Positions 1-10,671 of a stretch of 64,000 nucleotides of DNA are shown piece after piece. Under the pieces are notes generated by a model that was given only the letters and a program-made list of their open reading frames with translations, did no database searches and was not told where the DNA came from. The stretch is taken from assembly GCA_030278955.1 (NCBI GenBank), contig JAOANR010000001.1, positions 37,459,708 through 37,523,707 of the forward strand. The letters run 5' to 3'. The position numbers and the translations under genes are program-made. The stretch comes from Hygrophila difformis. Its lineage: Eukaryota > Streptophyta > Magnoliopsida > Lamiales > Acanthaceae. Position 1 is the stretch's first letter; the number at the start of each line of letters is the position of its first letter.

Positions 1-13
1 TTAGTTTTTCTGC

Positions 14-20
14 TATAAAA
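14..20 (+). promoter_or_regulatory. TATA box of F-box unit 1, copy A
   Basis: TATAAAA lies 88 nt upstream of the ATG at 102, a normal plant spacing with a short 5' UTR. The same box is at 21625 in copy B. Confidence 0.5.
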
Positions 21-101
21 TCTAGTTGAATCCTCCTATTTCTTTCATCTCAAACATTTCCATTCTGAGAAATTATCCTAAAACCATATTCAAAAGATAG
101 A

Positions 102-842
102 ATGGCCGCACCAGCTCCAAATGCTAGAACATCTATTCTAGACATTCCTGAAGAAATCTTGGGAGATATTCTCTCAAGGTTGGGAAGGGAATAGATGAAG
201 GACGTAGCCAGGTTAGCCCCAACCTGCAAAAAGTTCGCCAAGGCAGCTATGGCGCCTATAGTATGGAGGAGGGCAAATGTGGAGAGGAGGATGGCTGCAG
301 AGAGGACACTTGACTCTCATTACATCCGAATACTTCGAAGGTGCAGAGAGGCAGGAAATTTTATGCTAAAGCTAGAACCTGCGCTCTTGAGATTCTGCTA
401 TACAGGGCTCAAGGAAGCCGCCTTTGAAGTTCTTAAACCTGGAGTCGATGACAATCATCATCCCTCAATGTTCATCAAGGCTTTCATTCTTTTGAGTATG
501 GAGAGCCTTGAGGAAATTGATGAGGGATTGTACCTTCTCGGCTCAATCTTTAAAGATGAAGATCACATCCACAAGATGGAGGCGAAGATCAGCAAGCTAT
601 TCAATGAAAGCGAAGAGGAGCCTAATCCCTTCAAGGGACAGGGACATCGCGAGTACTGCGATTACTTAGCACCACATAGTAGGGATTTAGTTAGGGAACC
701 TCCACACTTTAATTATGGTGCCACAAACATTGATTGTTTGTGTTGTGAGGTTACTAGTTTAATTAGGAGATTAAGAGAAAATTTTAATGAGCATGTAATT
801 GAATCTGAGTCAGAATTAGAAACTGATTCAGATTCAAACTGA
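102..842 (+). pseudogene. F-box protein unit 1, copy A (nonsense at codon 31)
   Basis: This is the single-exon F-box gene seen intact at 21713-22453. Codon 31, GAG (Glu) in copy B, is TAG here (192-194), so the protein stops inside the F-box; an ATG at 195 could only give a product lacking its N-terminal half. The rest of the frame is open to 842. It keeps the helical middle, the conserved Pro-Asn-Pro-Phe segment, the Cys-Leu-Cys-Cys motif and the acidic Ser/Glu/Asp tail. One further substitution gives Ala where copy B has Thr. A single G-to-T change as the only lesion points to recent inactivation. Confidence 0.8.
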
Positions 843-1213
843 TCGATTATGTAATCTCCTAATTTGTATCTAATACTAACCCCTTTTGGTGTTGCTATAT
901 ATTTACTCCTCGCTTCATCCTTATTAAAAGGAAACAACTTGATTGATCTTATCCTTTACATTAGATTTTTATCTGTTCTTTTAAATAAAAATTTTAAAAT
1001 AGGGATATTTTAGGCTTAATCATTACCCCCTGCAGAGACAAGATTTATTATCTTGACCCCTGCAGTTCTTAGATAAAAATAGGCGTCTCTGTCCTTGCAG
1101 TCATTCCTCTCACTTGTCATTTCAAAAATCTTCATCAGATTTTCTTCTCTTACTCAAGAAGAAATCGCCATACACCATTTTTATCACTTTCAACCATTTT
1201 CATAAGCAAGATC
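843..1213 (+). promoter_or_regulatory. Spacer and putative promoter of F-box unit 2, copy A
   Basis: The stretch holds the 3' flank of unit 1 and a weak TATA-like AGATAAAAAT at 1071-1080. A pyrimidine-rich leader follows whose end, AGAAGAAATCGCCAT, resembles the unit 3 leader (GAGAAGAAACCGCCAT). Two direct copies of CCCCTGCAG flank a short inverted repeat at 1027-1065. No other coding sequence is seen. Confidence 0.4.
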
Positions 1214-2309
1214 ATGGCCGAGAACAATCCGTAAGCAATCTCGTTCATCTTCTCGTTCTTTTATTCTTAGTTTTATTCTGAAAAAATTTGTAGTCAAATT
1301 GCATTTCTAGACCTAGGGTTCATGTTTCTATTTTTTTTAGGGAATGGTTGTAGGAAACGAAACATTAATCATTTAAGATTCCTCATAACTAAGAGCCGTT
1401 TCTTTACACTCATTAATCCAGAGAATCCTTTCTGAAATTTTTAGTTTGTAACTGATGCATTATCCTTATGAGACCTTGAAACTTCATAATAGGAAGGAAA
1501 CTCCCATATCGAGTATTCTGGTTCCATCATAAAACTATTCCCCTGTGTTCCTCATTATATTGTTTTCTGGAAACAGAAATGCTAGGAACACACAGCGCAT
1601 TGGGACTCAAATATCCCATTTACCCACTGAGTTGTTGGGGGATATTTTATCAAGAATTGGAAAGGATAATGTTAGAGAGCTCTTCAGGATAGCAGAAGTC
1701 TCTCCAATATTTTACCAGGCAAGTAAAACCCATCTTGTATACAAGAGGGCGGACTTGGAATCGTGTATGATGTGGAGAGAGGATGCCTATCCGGACAACC
1801 AGAAAAGATTCATCCGGGAGTGCCAAAATGCAGGGAACTTCATGTTCAATATTGAACCTGCATTGAGGGCATTTGTGGAGGAAAAAGATGAGAAGAAGGC
1901 ATATGAGATCCTCAAGCCAGGACTGGATGATGGGCATGAACCTACCATTCTGCTCAGAACGATGCTTCTGTTAACAAAACAAGAGGATAAGTGGATTGAA
2001 GAAGGATTACAGTTGGTCCAAACAGTAGCTTCTGATGTTTTAGAAGTGGTGTTCATTAAGATCTACCTTTTTCATTGGCTCATTCATATTCCTCAACTTC
2101 CAAATCCTTTCCTAGGGCAACCAGAGATGAGCTACTGCAAGGATCACACCTTGCAGGTTCGAGTCTTACTACCACCACAAATCAGGATAGACTGCATCCC
2201 ATGTCAATTCTTTGACATGGTGAGGCAGTTTAGACTGTATTGCGGAGAAGTGTTCCCTGATGAGTTCATGTGGACCGACTCCGATGATGAGGAAATTGAT
2301 ATTTGGTAG
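1214..2309 (+). CDS. F-box protein unit 2, copy A (two exons)
   Basis: The model is exon 1 at 1214-1230 (ATG GCC GAG AAC AAT CC, then donor GTAAGC) and exon 2 at 1577-2309, after acceptor AACAG. The phase-2 junction gives Pro-6 and a protein of 249 aa beginning MAENNPNARN. The F-box spans about residues 18-62 (LPTELLGDILSRIG), followed by a helical region resembling the TPR-like part of Arabidopsis At2g35280-type F-box proteins. The C-terminal part has NPFLGQ, Cys-x2-His and Cys-x2-Cys (CIPC), and the protein ends in an acidic tail. F-box proteins normally bind SKP1 in SCF ubiquitin ligases; the substrate here is unknown. Copy B of this unit is frameshifted, so this is the intact one. Confidence 0.75.
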
Positions 2310-2953
2310 TTAGAATTAGAAGTTCTATATTATTATATATGATTGTAACTTCTGGATATTTTGATGTACTTTGGATTATTTGGATTTTGTGTATTGCAAT
2401 TCTCCTACTTTTCTATTCTATATGATCCGCTTCTTTACTCAACTCAAAAATGAATTAAGAGATGAAGCTGGAAATCAGGAAATAGGGATGGAAGAATTGG
2501 TAATCTGTAAAGGAATGAGCTAAGGATGGATTTCTGTTAGGCATTAAGATTAATCTGGTGAAGAAGATTTAATCAGGCTTAATACTAAATTTAGAAGTCT
2601 TAATCCTTTTCAATGATTACCCCTCGCTTTGTTCTCAACCAATCCAATTTTATCCAATTTACTTTGTTGACGAGTTCACTAATTAAAATTTTGAATCAAT
2701 AACCAGACTCACTGATGTGGCAGGTCTAGAATGAGTGAATACACTCTGAGTACTTGAGTACCCTATTTTTTATTCTTTAACTAGACCAGCCCATTGCTTT
2801 ATATAAGACCTATAACCTTCTAATTTTTTTCAAATCATTTTCATATCTTTTCATATTCTCTCTCTCGAGAAGAAACCGCCATCTTTTAAGTCTTTCTTCT
2901 TCCCTTATTTGCGAAACTCTTCTACAGTAACACTCAGCTCAGGAACAATCCTA
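2310..2953 (+). promoter_or_regulatory. Promoter region of F-box units 3-5, copy A
   Basis: No coding sequence is seen. A good TATA box (TTTATATAAG) lies at 2798-2807, followed by a CT-rich 5' leader up to the ATG at 2954. It is the only clear core promoter I find for units 3, 4 and 5: the spacers before units 4 and 5 are under 200 bp and lack an in-frame ATG. Confidence 0.5.
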
Positions 2954-3867
2954 ATGGCGAGCAACAACCCGTAAGCTCTCCGTTCATTTTTCATCGCATT
3001 TCTTCCTGGTGTTTTAAGTTGCTACATTTTGCATTATAATGTCTTCACTTATACTAGGGTTTAAGTTTTTCATCCACTGTCGTTCTTCCCTAATTCTAAA
3101 ACTTGTAGTATAGCTTCAACTGATTCTTCTTCTTTAAAATTCGATTAAATAACAGTGAGGAGCATCTTTCTGAGTCCTCTGCTTTACATCTGACTGATCT
3201 TCCATTGGATGTCCTTGGGGAGATTCTGTCACGAGTAGGGCAGAGCAGCTTTGAGGATCTGCTCAAGTGCAAACAAATCTGTTCAACATTCACAATAGCC
3301 TCAGAACATCCTATTGTCCTTCGGAGATTTAATGTACAGGATCTAGCCTTTAAAAGAATTTCCAATGAATCCTCTGGTAAAATCAACTTTCTAGATGCCT
3401 GTAGAGAGGCTGAGAATCATATTTTGAATTTGCCCAAGGCTTTGGAATTGTTTGTACAAGGGAAAGAATCTAAAGCATTTCAGATCCTGGATAAAGGAAT
3501 AGCGGATAACTTTAAGTTGTCCCAATATTTTAAAGCTCTATGTTGCCTAAGTAAAAGTTCTAAGGAAGAGATAGAAGCTGGATTTCGCTTAATTAGTCCA
3601 ATCTTAATGGATAGATTTAACAGTTATGAATTTAGATACAATTTTCTCACCTTAGTTTCAGAATGGGAGTATGTTCCAAATCCATTCTTAGGGCAGGAAA
3701 ATAGAGAATTTTGTGTTGTAAAAGTTCGTGATCAGGAAATCTTCCATAAGTCATCATACAATACAGCCGATCAGGTCTGCTATCTCTGCTGTGATACAAG
3801 AAGAGCTATAGCTGACTTTAGGATGGCAGCAGGGGAGAACTTTGATAATCATAGCATTAATGAATAA
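2954..3867 (+). CDS. F-box protein unit 3, copy A (two exons)
   Basis: Exon 1 is 2954-2970 (ATG GCG AGC AAC AAC CC, donor GTAAGC) and exon 2 is 3156-3867 after acceptor AACAG. The 185-bp intron is phase 2. The 242-aa product begins MASNNPEEHL. The F-box is at about residues 20-65 (LPLDVLGEILSRVG) and a helical TPR-like middle follows. The C-terminal NPFLGQ segment leads to Cys-x2-Cys (CYLC), but the Cys-x2-His seen in units 2 and 4 is altered (Cys-Val-Val-Lys). Exon 1 and the leader are clearly related to those of unit 2. The protein is unchanged in copy B. Confidence 0.78.
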
Positions 3868-4057
3868 GCTTTTGGACAAAGGAGAAAGAGAATGATGTAT
3901 GTGACATGTTCTCTAATTTTAACTTTGAAACTGTCACTAGATCAGATATTTCGCGCAATGTAATGTAGCCTAATTTTGATAATAAAATCTAATCTCATTG
4001 CTACATAAATGTTGAGTTTAACTTTGAATTCTGTGTTCTTTCTCCTTCTCTTTTCAG

Positions 4058-4811
4058 AAATGTCGAAAACCCTCAACTCTTGGAAACACAATTACTTGAT
4101 TTACCAATAGAGTTACTGGGAGACATTCTGTCAAGACTAGGAATGGAAAGCATAAAGGCACTTTTTAGAGCGTCCGAAACTTCTAAGCAATTTCTCTCAG
4201 CAAGCAGGTCATCGTTAGCTCTAAAGAGAGCTAATTTGGAAACTTGTGCTGTTTGGAGAGGAGATGCTTATCCAAGTAATCAAGTCAGATTCATTAAAAG
4301 ATGCCAGGATGCAGGCAATTATATGTTCAATATTGTGCCTGCATTGATAGCCTTTGTCGAGGAGAAAAATGAGGCAAAAGCTTATGAAATTCTTAAGCCT
4401 GGTTTAGATGATGAACACAAACCAACCATTTTCATAAGATCCCTTCTACTGCTTTCCAAACAAGATCCACAGCTGGATGAGGAAGGAATTCAATTGATTA
4501 AATCTGTAATTCAAGACCCTTTTGAACTTTTATTCTTAAAAATGAGTGTTCTCCACTGGCTCCTTTATGGTGAGAAGTTCCCTAACCCATTCCTTGATCA
4601 AGAGGAAAGGAGTTTTTGTAAGAACCACTCTATCCAAGAGCGACAGCAATTACCTTTTAATGAAAGGATGGACTGCATTCCTTGTGAACTGTTTGATTAT
4701 GTCAAGCAGTACAGAAGAGCAAGTGGCGAACTAGGCATATTATTTGAATGGGAGCAGTGGAACAATGCAGAAGAAGATCAGGATGAAGAAGAACTACTAG
4801 AATTAGAATAA
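4058..4811 (+). CDS. F-box protein unit 4, copy A (terminal exon lacking its own ATG)
   Basis: A good 3' splice site (pyrimidine tract then TTTTCAG, ending 4057) opens a frame that reads NVENPQLLETQ and then an F-box (LPIELLGDILSRLG). No in-frame ATG lies upstream of the F-box, and I found no phase-2 ATG exon between 3868 and 4057. The acceptor is phase 2, so joining to exon 1 at 2954-2970 would give a 256-aa protein starting MASNNPNVEN. It has a TPR-like middle, NPFLDQ, Cys-x2-His (CKNH), Cys-x2-Cys (CIPC) and an acidic tail. A distant or unannotated first exon is the alternative. Confidence 0.7.
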
Positions 4812-4977
4812 TCTAGAAATTAAGTGATTAATATTTTTCTTTGCTTGTATCTTTTGTGTTTTTGTCTTGGGACAGAGAATTATGTGGATGATTCAAGGTT
4901 GTACATCCCTTTCCCATTAATGAATTGCAATCTCTAGTCTTTAATTCTACTTTTGTTTTTTTTTTAACTTTACTCAG

Positions 4978-5620
4978 CTATGAAATTGGAACTACATCAA
5001 AGCAACCAAGGACTTCACTAGAGAAATCTGGATCGGGGGAAACTCAGATCACAGATCTTCCCTATGAGATTCTTGGAAACATTATATCAAGATTTGCATT
5101 TGACCACCTTGAGACTGTCTTTAATTGTAAACTGGTTTGCAAAGAGCTCGAAAAAGCTACTCATCATCCTTTAGTCTTGAAAAGGGCTTCTCTTGAAGAC
5201 TTTACAGCATGGGGATGGGGAACTTTTGAAGAGACACAAAGCAATTTCCTTGAAACCTGCAAAAATGCAGGAAATTGGATGTACCAGTTACATGAGGCAC
5301 TGCGTTTATTCGTCAAAGACAAGAATGAACAAGCAGCGTTTGAACTTCTGAAACCTGCAATTACTGATAATCACCCCCCTTCCATCTATGTAAAAGCTCT
5401 TATGCTCTTAAGCAAGGATGAAAAGGAGGAGCAAGAGAAGGGAATTTGGCTCTTTGCTCCTCTGTGCAAGAATAGACGAAGACTCAAGGATCTTCGACTT
5501 CAAGTCAGAGGGTGGATATCCAGTTATGAGGAATTCATATCACCTTTTCAAGGACAACCCAAGAAGAGGTTGAATGTCATAAGAAACACCATGCTTTGTA
5601 GTTCCATATTTTCTGATTAA
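4978..5620 (+). CDS. F-box protein unit 5, copy A (terminal exon, shortened C-terminus)
   Basis: A long T-tract and ACTCAG (ending 4977) form a strong acceptor in phase 2. The frame reads YEIGTTSKQP and then an F-box (LPYEILGNIISRFA). As in unit 4, no in-frame ATG precedes the F-box. Joining to the exon at 2954-2970 gives 219 aa. The helical middle is conserved, but the C-terminus stops soon after the FQGQ segment and lacks the Cys/His motif of its sisters, so this member is truncated or specialised. The spacer after unit 4 is only 166 bp. Confidence 0.65.
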
Positions 5621-5709
5621 CTAGATGTTTTGCTTTTGATTAATGATGTTTTGAATTCGAACTTCCTGCTATTTTCTGATTAAACTAGACTCAGTAAGCA
5701 TTGAAATGT

Positions 5710-5838
5710 TCACATTTAGAGCAAATATCTAAATGTGAGTATGGTGATGTCATGAATAGAATGATGAATATATAAAGAAAAGCTGGTATTAAGTTTCTTT
5801 TCTATCATTTGCACATTTAGAGTTAAGCTCTAAATGTG
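5710..5838 (+). repeat. Two PPT-like hairpins between F-box array and ORF1, copy A
   Basis: Two hairpins share one motif. At 5710-5738 the arms are TCACATTTAGA and TCTAAATGTGA. At 5812-5838 they are CACATTTAGAG and CTCTAAATGTG around a 5-nt loop. Each is followed by AGTATGGTGA. The right arm plus tail resembles the PPT-like sequence before the LTR (TCTAAATGTGAGGATGGTGA at 11703). Confidence 0.7.
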
Positions 5839-5890
5839 AGTATGGTGACACTAATTTACCAGTTGTTCTTGTTTCTTAAGGATTCATAAG

Positions 5891-8800
5891 ATGACCTTTG
5901 AAGAACTTCAAGCTCGAAATATAGAATCGGACAAGAAAGATAAATCATTCTGGGCAAAAACGAGAACGGTCAAGATGGTAGAAACTATCCGAAAGAGTGG
6001 TGGATGGACAGCAATGCAAATTTCACCTCCAGAATTTTATATCAATCCATTTATGCTTCAACATATACCAGAAAAGGAAAAGGAATCATTGAGGATTGAT
6101 TTAGAAGAAGCATTCTGGGAAAAGATGAATAGATTTTGGGATGAACAAATGATAATCCTGATCAATGATAGGCAATGGCCTAATCAAATCAGACTGGAAA
6201 GAATTTTGGAAAGGGAAAGGAAGTGCATGGCTGAGTGGACTCAGGAGTGCTACAGAATTATCAACCCGAAAGATCAGACAGGGCTGGAGCTGGATTACTT
6301 TGATCCCCAACCACTACCAAAATATGTTAAGCGACTCACCAAATACTGCTGCAAACTTAATGAAATCCGGAATGCTAGAGTTTATGATGCTCAGCAGGCA
6401 CTCCCTGCATACATGCCTCCAACATTCCTGAACAAGAAGGGACCCATTGAACAGAATTTCTTAACAAATCTGGCCTTAGACAGGATTATTGATGCTCGCA
6501 TCAATTTAAGGCATGATCTTGAGCCTTATTTCAAGAAAGCTAAACAGGGTCAGATGGTATGGAAAGATGTCCTTAGAATTATTCAAGAAGCCAGAAATGG
6601 CTGGATCAGGTATATGAATAAATGGTCAAAAGGGGATGATCTGAAGAGAAGTATTCTTAAACCAGGGTTGGTAAGGAAACCTAATGAGGAATTTCCTTTG
6701 GAGGAGTTTGCTGAATTGATGCCAGAACAGCAAGCATGGATTAAGGATGCAGAGAAGAGAGAAGCTGAGAGATCAGGCAAAAACAGAAAGCAGAGATCAG
6801 ATGCAAAACAGACACCACAAAACATAGTAAGGAATATTTTTAGAGAATCTGTTGTATGAAGGACTGGAACCAATAGCAAATTTCAGAAAAGTCTCAGCTC
6901 CGTCAATAACACCAGCAGATGCAGATCTACTCATTACAGACAGACCCAATAAGATCATGAAGAGATTACCTCTAACTCTCCAACAGGAAGTTCATGGATA
7001 TGTCCAGGAGAGGAAGAAAGAATTCATAGAAAAGTATGTCAGGTATGATGCTATGTGCAGAGAAAATGCATATAAGGAGCACAGGCCTTACACTGATCAA
7101 ACACAAGGAAGAATTCAACAGGTAATTATTGATGATTGGGATGCATGGAATGAGAAATATCTGAACAGAAAGGGAATGAATATCATGCTGAAAGGGTTAG
7201 GCAAGAATTTTTATATTAAGAAGCATGATTCAGATGAAGACAGCACAGATGATGAGCAAAGAATTGAGAAGATGAGAGTAGTTGATGAGGTTACAACTAT
7301 ATTGGGAGAAAAGAACGAGGGAGATGATGAAATCCATCCGATTCTGCAAGAGAGTATGGAGTGCTACTATGCAAACAGACGAAAGGCAGATCGAGAATGG
7401 GAGGAACTCATGAGAACTCAAGACAAGAAAGGTAAAAAGAAAGTATCCTCCAGAAAGAGGAAGTCACACAATCTCAGTTCAAGCACTTCTGATGAAGTAC
7501 CTGTAGCTAAGAAAAGGACTGGGAAGAAGGTGGAGGCAGGCAGGCCTGAGGAAGCTAGCCGAATTCTAAGAAAAAGGAGAAATAAAGATGAGATAGCAAC
7601 TGAAGAAATCCTGGATTTGACAAAAGATTTGATGGATGAAGAGGTTGAGATCCTACAATCAGCTCAAGAAAAGAAAGAAGTTGTTACCTACAAAAGGAGA
7701 GGAAGGTTACCTTCTGAACAGAAGGAAACCAACCCTGAAGAATTTAAGCAGCAAGGATCTTCTCTTGAGAATGCAGAACAATTGGGAATCATTCCTGAGA
7801 AAGAAAAGCAACAAGAAAAAGAACCTGAAAAGCCAGTTAAAAAGTTCAGAATAAAGATGAAGGCTAGAAAGCCTAAGTATGTATCACCTGACACCAGCTC
7901 TGAAGAAAAAGTCGAACCAACCCTAGGGATAGTTCCCTACACAGAGAGGTTGGAGCTCACTTCTTACACTAATTTGGAAGTGGGGGATATAGATCCAGAG
8001 GGCTGGAGAGCGTGCATTGAAGAACATCAACCTGATGAACAAGGATCGACTAGACCGAGCACTGATCTCCAACTGGTTCAGATTACTGAAAAAGATGATA
8101 GAGAAGGGCAAGATGAAGATCAACAAGCTCAGGTCAATAGGGATCTTATTCAGAGTCAGATTGATTTACAAGGGTTTTCAGGAGAAAATACTGAGCGAGA
8201 TATACCACCAGAACAAGCTGCAGATGAGCAAGAATTTGTAAATCAAATTGAGGAATCAGTGGCAGACATATTTCAGGAACAGACACTGGAAGATTTACAA
8301 ACTTTCGAAGATATGAACTTGCATGGAACTACAGTTGGGAACATGACTTACTCTCTGGAAGGACTGATTAAAAAGTTTAGAAAATTGGCTAGAGAAGGAG
8401 GGAATGTACACACCTCAGCAGAACAAGCAAGTGAATATGCAGCCAAACTTGAGTCAGAGTTAGAGGAAATCCAACAACAAATAAATCCTGACCAAGTAAT
8501 GGAACCATCTTCATTAGCAATTCAAGCTTATGAAGAAGAAGTGCAGAGAAATGAAACTCAAGAAGCTCAGCAGAAAAAATATTTTATGGAAGACACTTTC
8601 AGCCAATGTCTCAGAACACAGACAAATGCTGAAAATCAAATGAATCAATGGCTTCTTCCACCTCAAGTTAGGGATGAAGTAGTTCAGAGAGCAATTGTAA
8701 GGATGAATGATCCTGAATGGGCCGCAGAACAGAAGAAGAGAGTAGAAGAGTACTTTGGAGTCCAAGGATTTCTAGATTCAGAACCTACTACTATTCCTCT

Positions 8801-10671
8801 TCTACTAAACGAACCTGTACAGGAAGATCCCACAGAGATCTTAAATCAGCATAGTCTTGAAGTTACTGAGAAGGTAGATACCAGCACATCATTGATTTAT
8901 GATTCAGGCATAGGCAATTCACAACATGATGACATTGAAGGAGTTCAAGAAGAACATCTGGAACCTGACCATGAGCAAAACTCAGAACAAGCTCATGATG
9001 AAAATGTGGAACCTGCTCAAGAAGGAGGCCAAACAGAAGAACAAGAAAATGAGAATGCTGGGGACGAGCAGGAAGGAGCACAAGAATCTGAGGGAAATGA
9101 ATCAGATACATCTGAAGGATCATCCCCCGGAAAAGATGTTCCAGAATTGCTACCTGCGAGTTATTGGGGAAAGAATAGTCCAAAGGTGAGGTTATCAATC
9201 CCTGACAGCATTGAAAAGAGGACTGAATTTACAGAAGAAGAAATCAAGGTCAAGTTTAATGGAAGAAAGGAAGCATTGGAGAATTACTTGGGAATGTCCA
9301 AAATGATTGTTCCGGACAAAGGATTTCATCCCAAGTGGCTGGATCACAAGTGTATCAGTTACTGGAGAAGGATCAATGAATGGGACATTTTCATGAGACA
9401 ATAACAAATGTGGTTATGTGGAACTGACCAGGGAGTTCTATGCTAACTTTGATGTTGAGGCAGAAACAACATGGATTAGAGGGAAAACAGTGCAAGTCAC
9501 TGTAGAAACTCTGAATGATCTGATTCAGGCACCTTTGTTAGAACAGCCAGAAGTCAAATCCGAAGTCTTACTGAGGAAGAAAACTCAAGGAAATAAACTT
9601 GTTAATGCTAGAAAAATGGCATTGGGATTCTGTTCAACACACAGGGGAACTGAGCAGAATAAGATTCCATTGAAGAATTTGAAGCCTGAGTACTTGCCTA
9701 CACTTGATTTCTACTACTCAAAGCTCAGACCTACTACAAATTTTCAAGGACCCTCAGCTGGAACTTTTGAGGGATTTGCATTGTTATGGTCAGGAAGAAA
9801 ATGCAGTGCTGCACACCATGTTCTCAATGTTATTAAGTCAAGAGTTGGAGAAGATGCAGCATTGGCTTATCCGAATTTGATCAGAAGACTTTGTGAGAAA
9901 CAAGGAGTCTCAATCACACCATTTTTATCAGAGATCATAAAGATAGATCCTCCTATTCCATTACCAGAAGACACTTTAAGGGGAGAGTTGACTTACCAAA
10001 TGCCAGACTTAGATGAACAAACTTCTGAAGGATCAGGATCAAAGATGCCATCTCCCAAGACGAAAAGGGTCTATCTTCCTTCAAAATCAAGATCATATCA
10101 GTCAAAAACCTCAACAAAAAGGACAAAGACTGTAACTCCATCTCCTGCATTGAATCCTATTCCGGAAGATGACGAGTTTGAGAACACTTCTGCACCATCT
10201 CAACCTGTGAGACAGCCAATGAGGAACACAGTATCTGTGGATGAATCTCAGAATATGAGTACTTCAATCCAAAGTTTTGCACAGTCTATGGAGATGCTAG
10301 TGAAAACTATGTCAGAAGACAAGCATGTTCAGAGAGAAATGGAGCAGAAGAGGATTGAACTTGAGCATGTCAGGATTCAAACTGAGGAGAAACTCAGGAA
10401 AGAAGAGATGGAGAGGCAAGAGAAGATAAGGAAGGAAGAATGGGATAGACAGGAAAGAATGAGGAGGGAAGAAATGGAAAGATTTGAAAGGCTGAGAAGA
10501 GAAGAACTTGAAGAGAGAAGACAGGAACGAGAAAGGGATATGGAATTAAGGAGACAGGAGCAGTATAACAGTACGAGATTGGTAGACATTCTTGCCAACC
10601 TAGTCTCGGATTTAAAGAAATCTCCATCCATACCACCTAAAGACCCAGACAATGATGCAGGACCATCCTGA
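5891..10671 (+). pseudogene. ORF1, copy A (two frameshifts)
   Basis: This is the copy A counterpart of the intact 1594-aa ORF at 27499-32283. Relative to that copy it has lost 2 bp near 6855 (stop at 6857-6859) and 2 bp near 9401 (stop at 9402-9404). Three open pieces result: 5891-6859, about 6852-9404, and about 9405-10671. A Ser/Ala difference near 8691 and a Val/Ile difference near 10230 separate the copies. The remaining sequence keeps the basic and acidic tracts, the plant-transposon-protein-like segment and the C-terminal coiled coil. Confidence 0.8.

Noticed and set aside
8514..9198. Antisense frames inside ORF1
   Set aside because: Shadows of a low-complexity acidic coding region.
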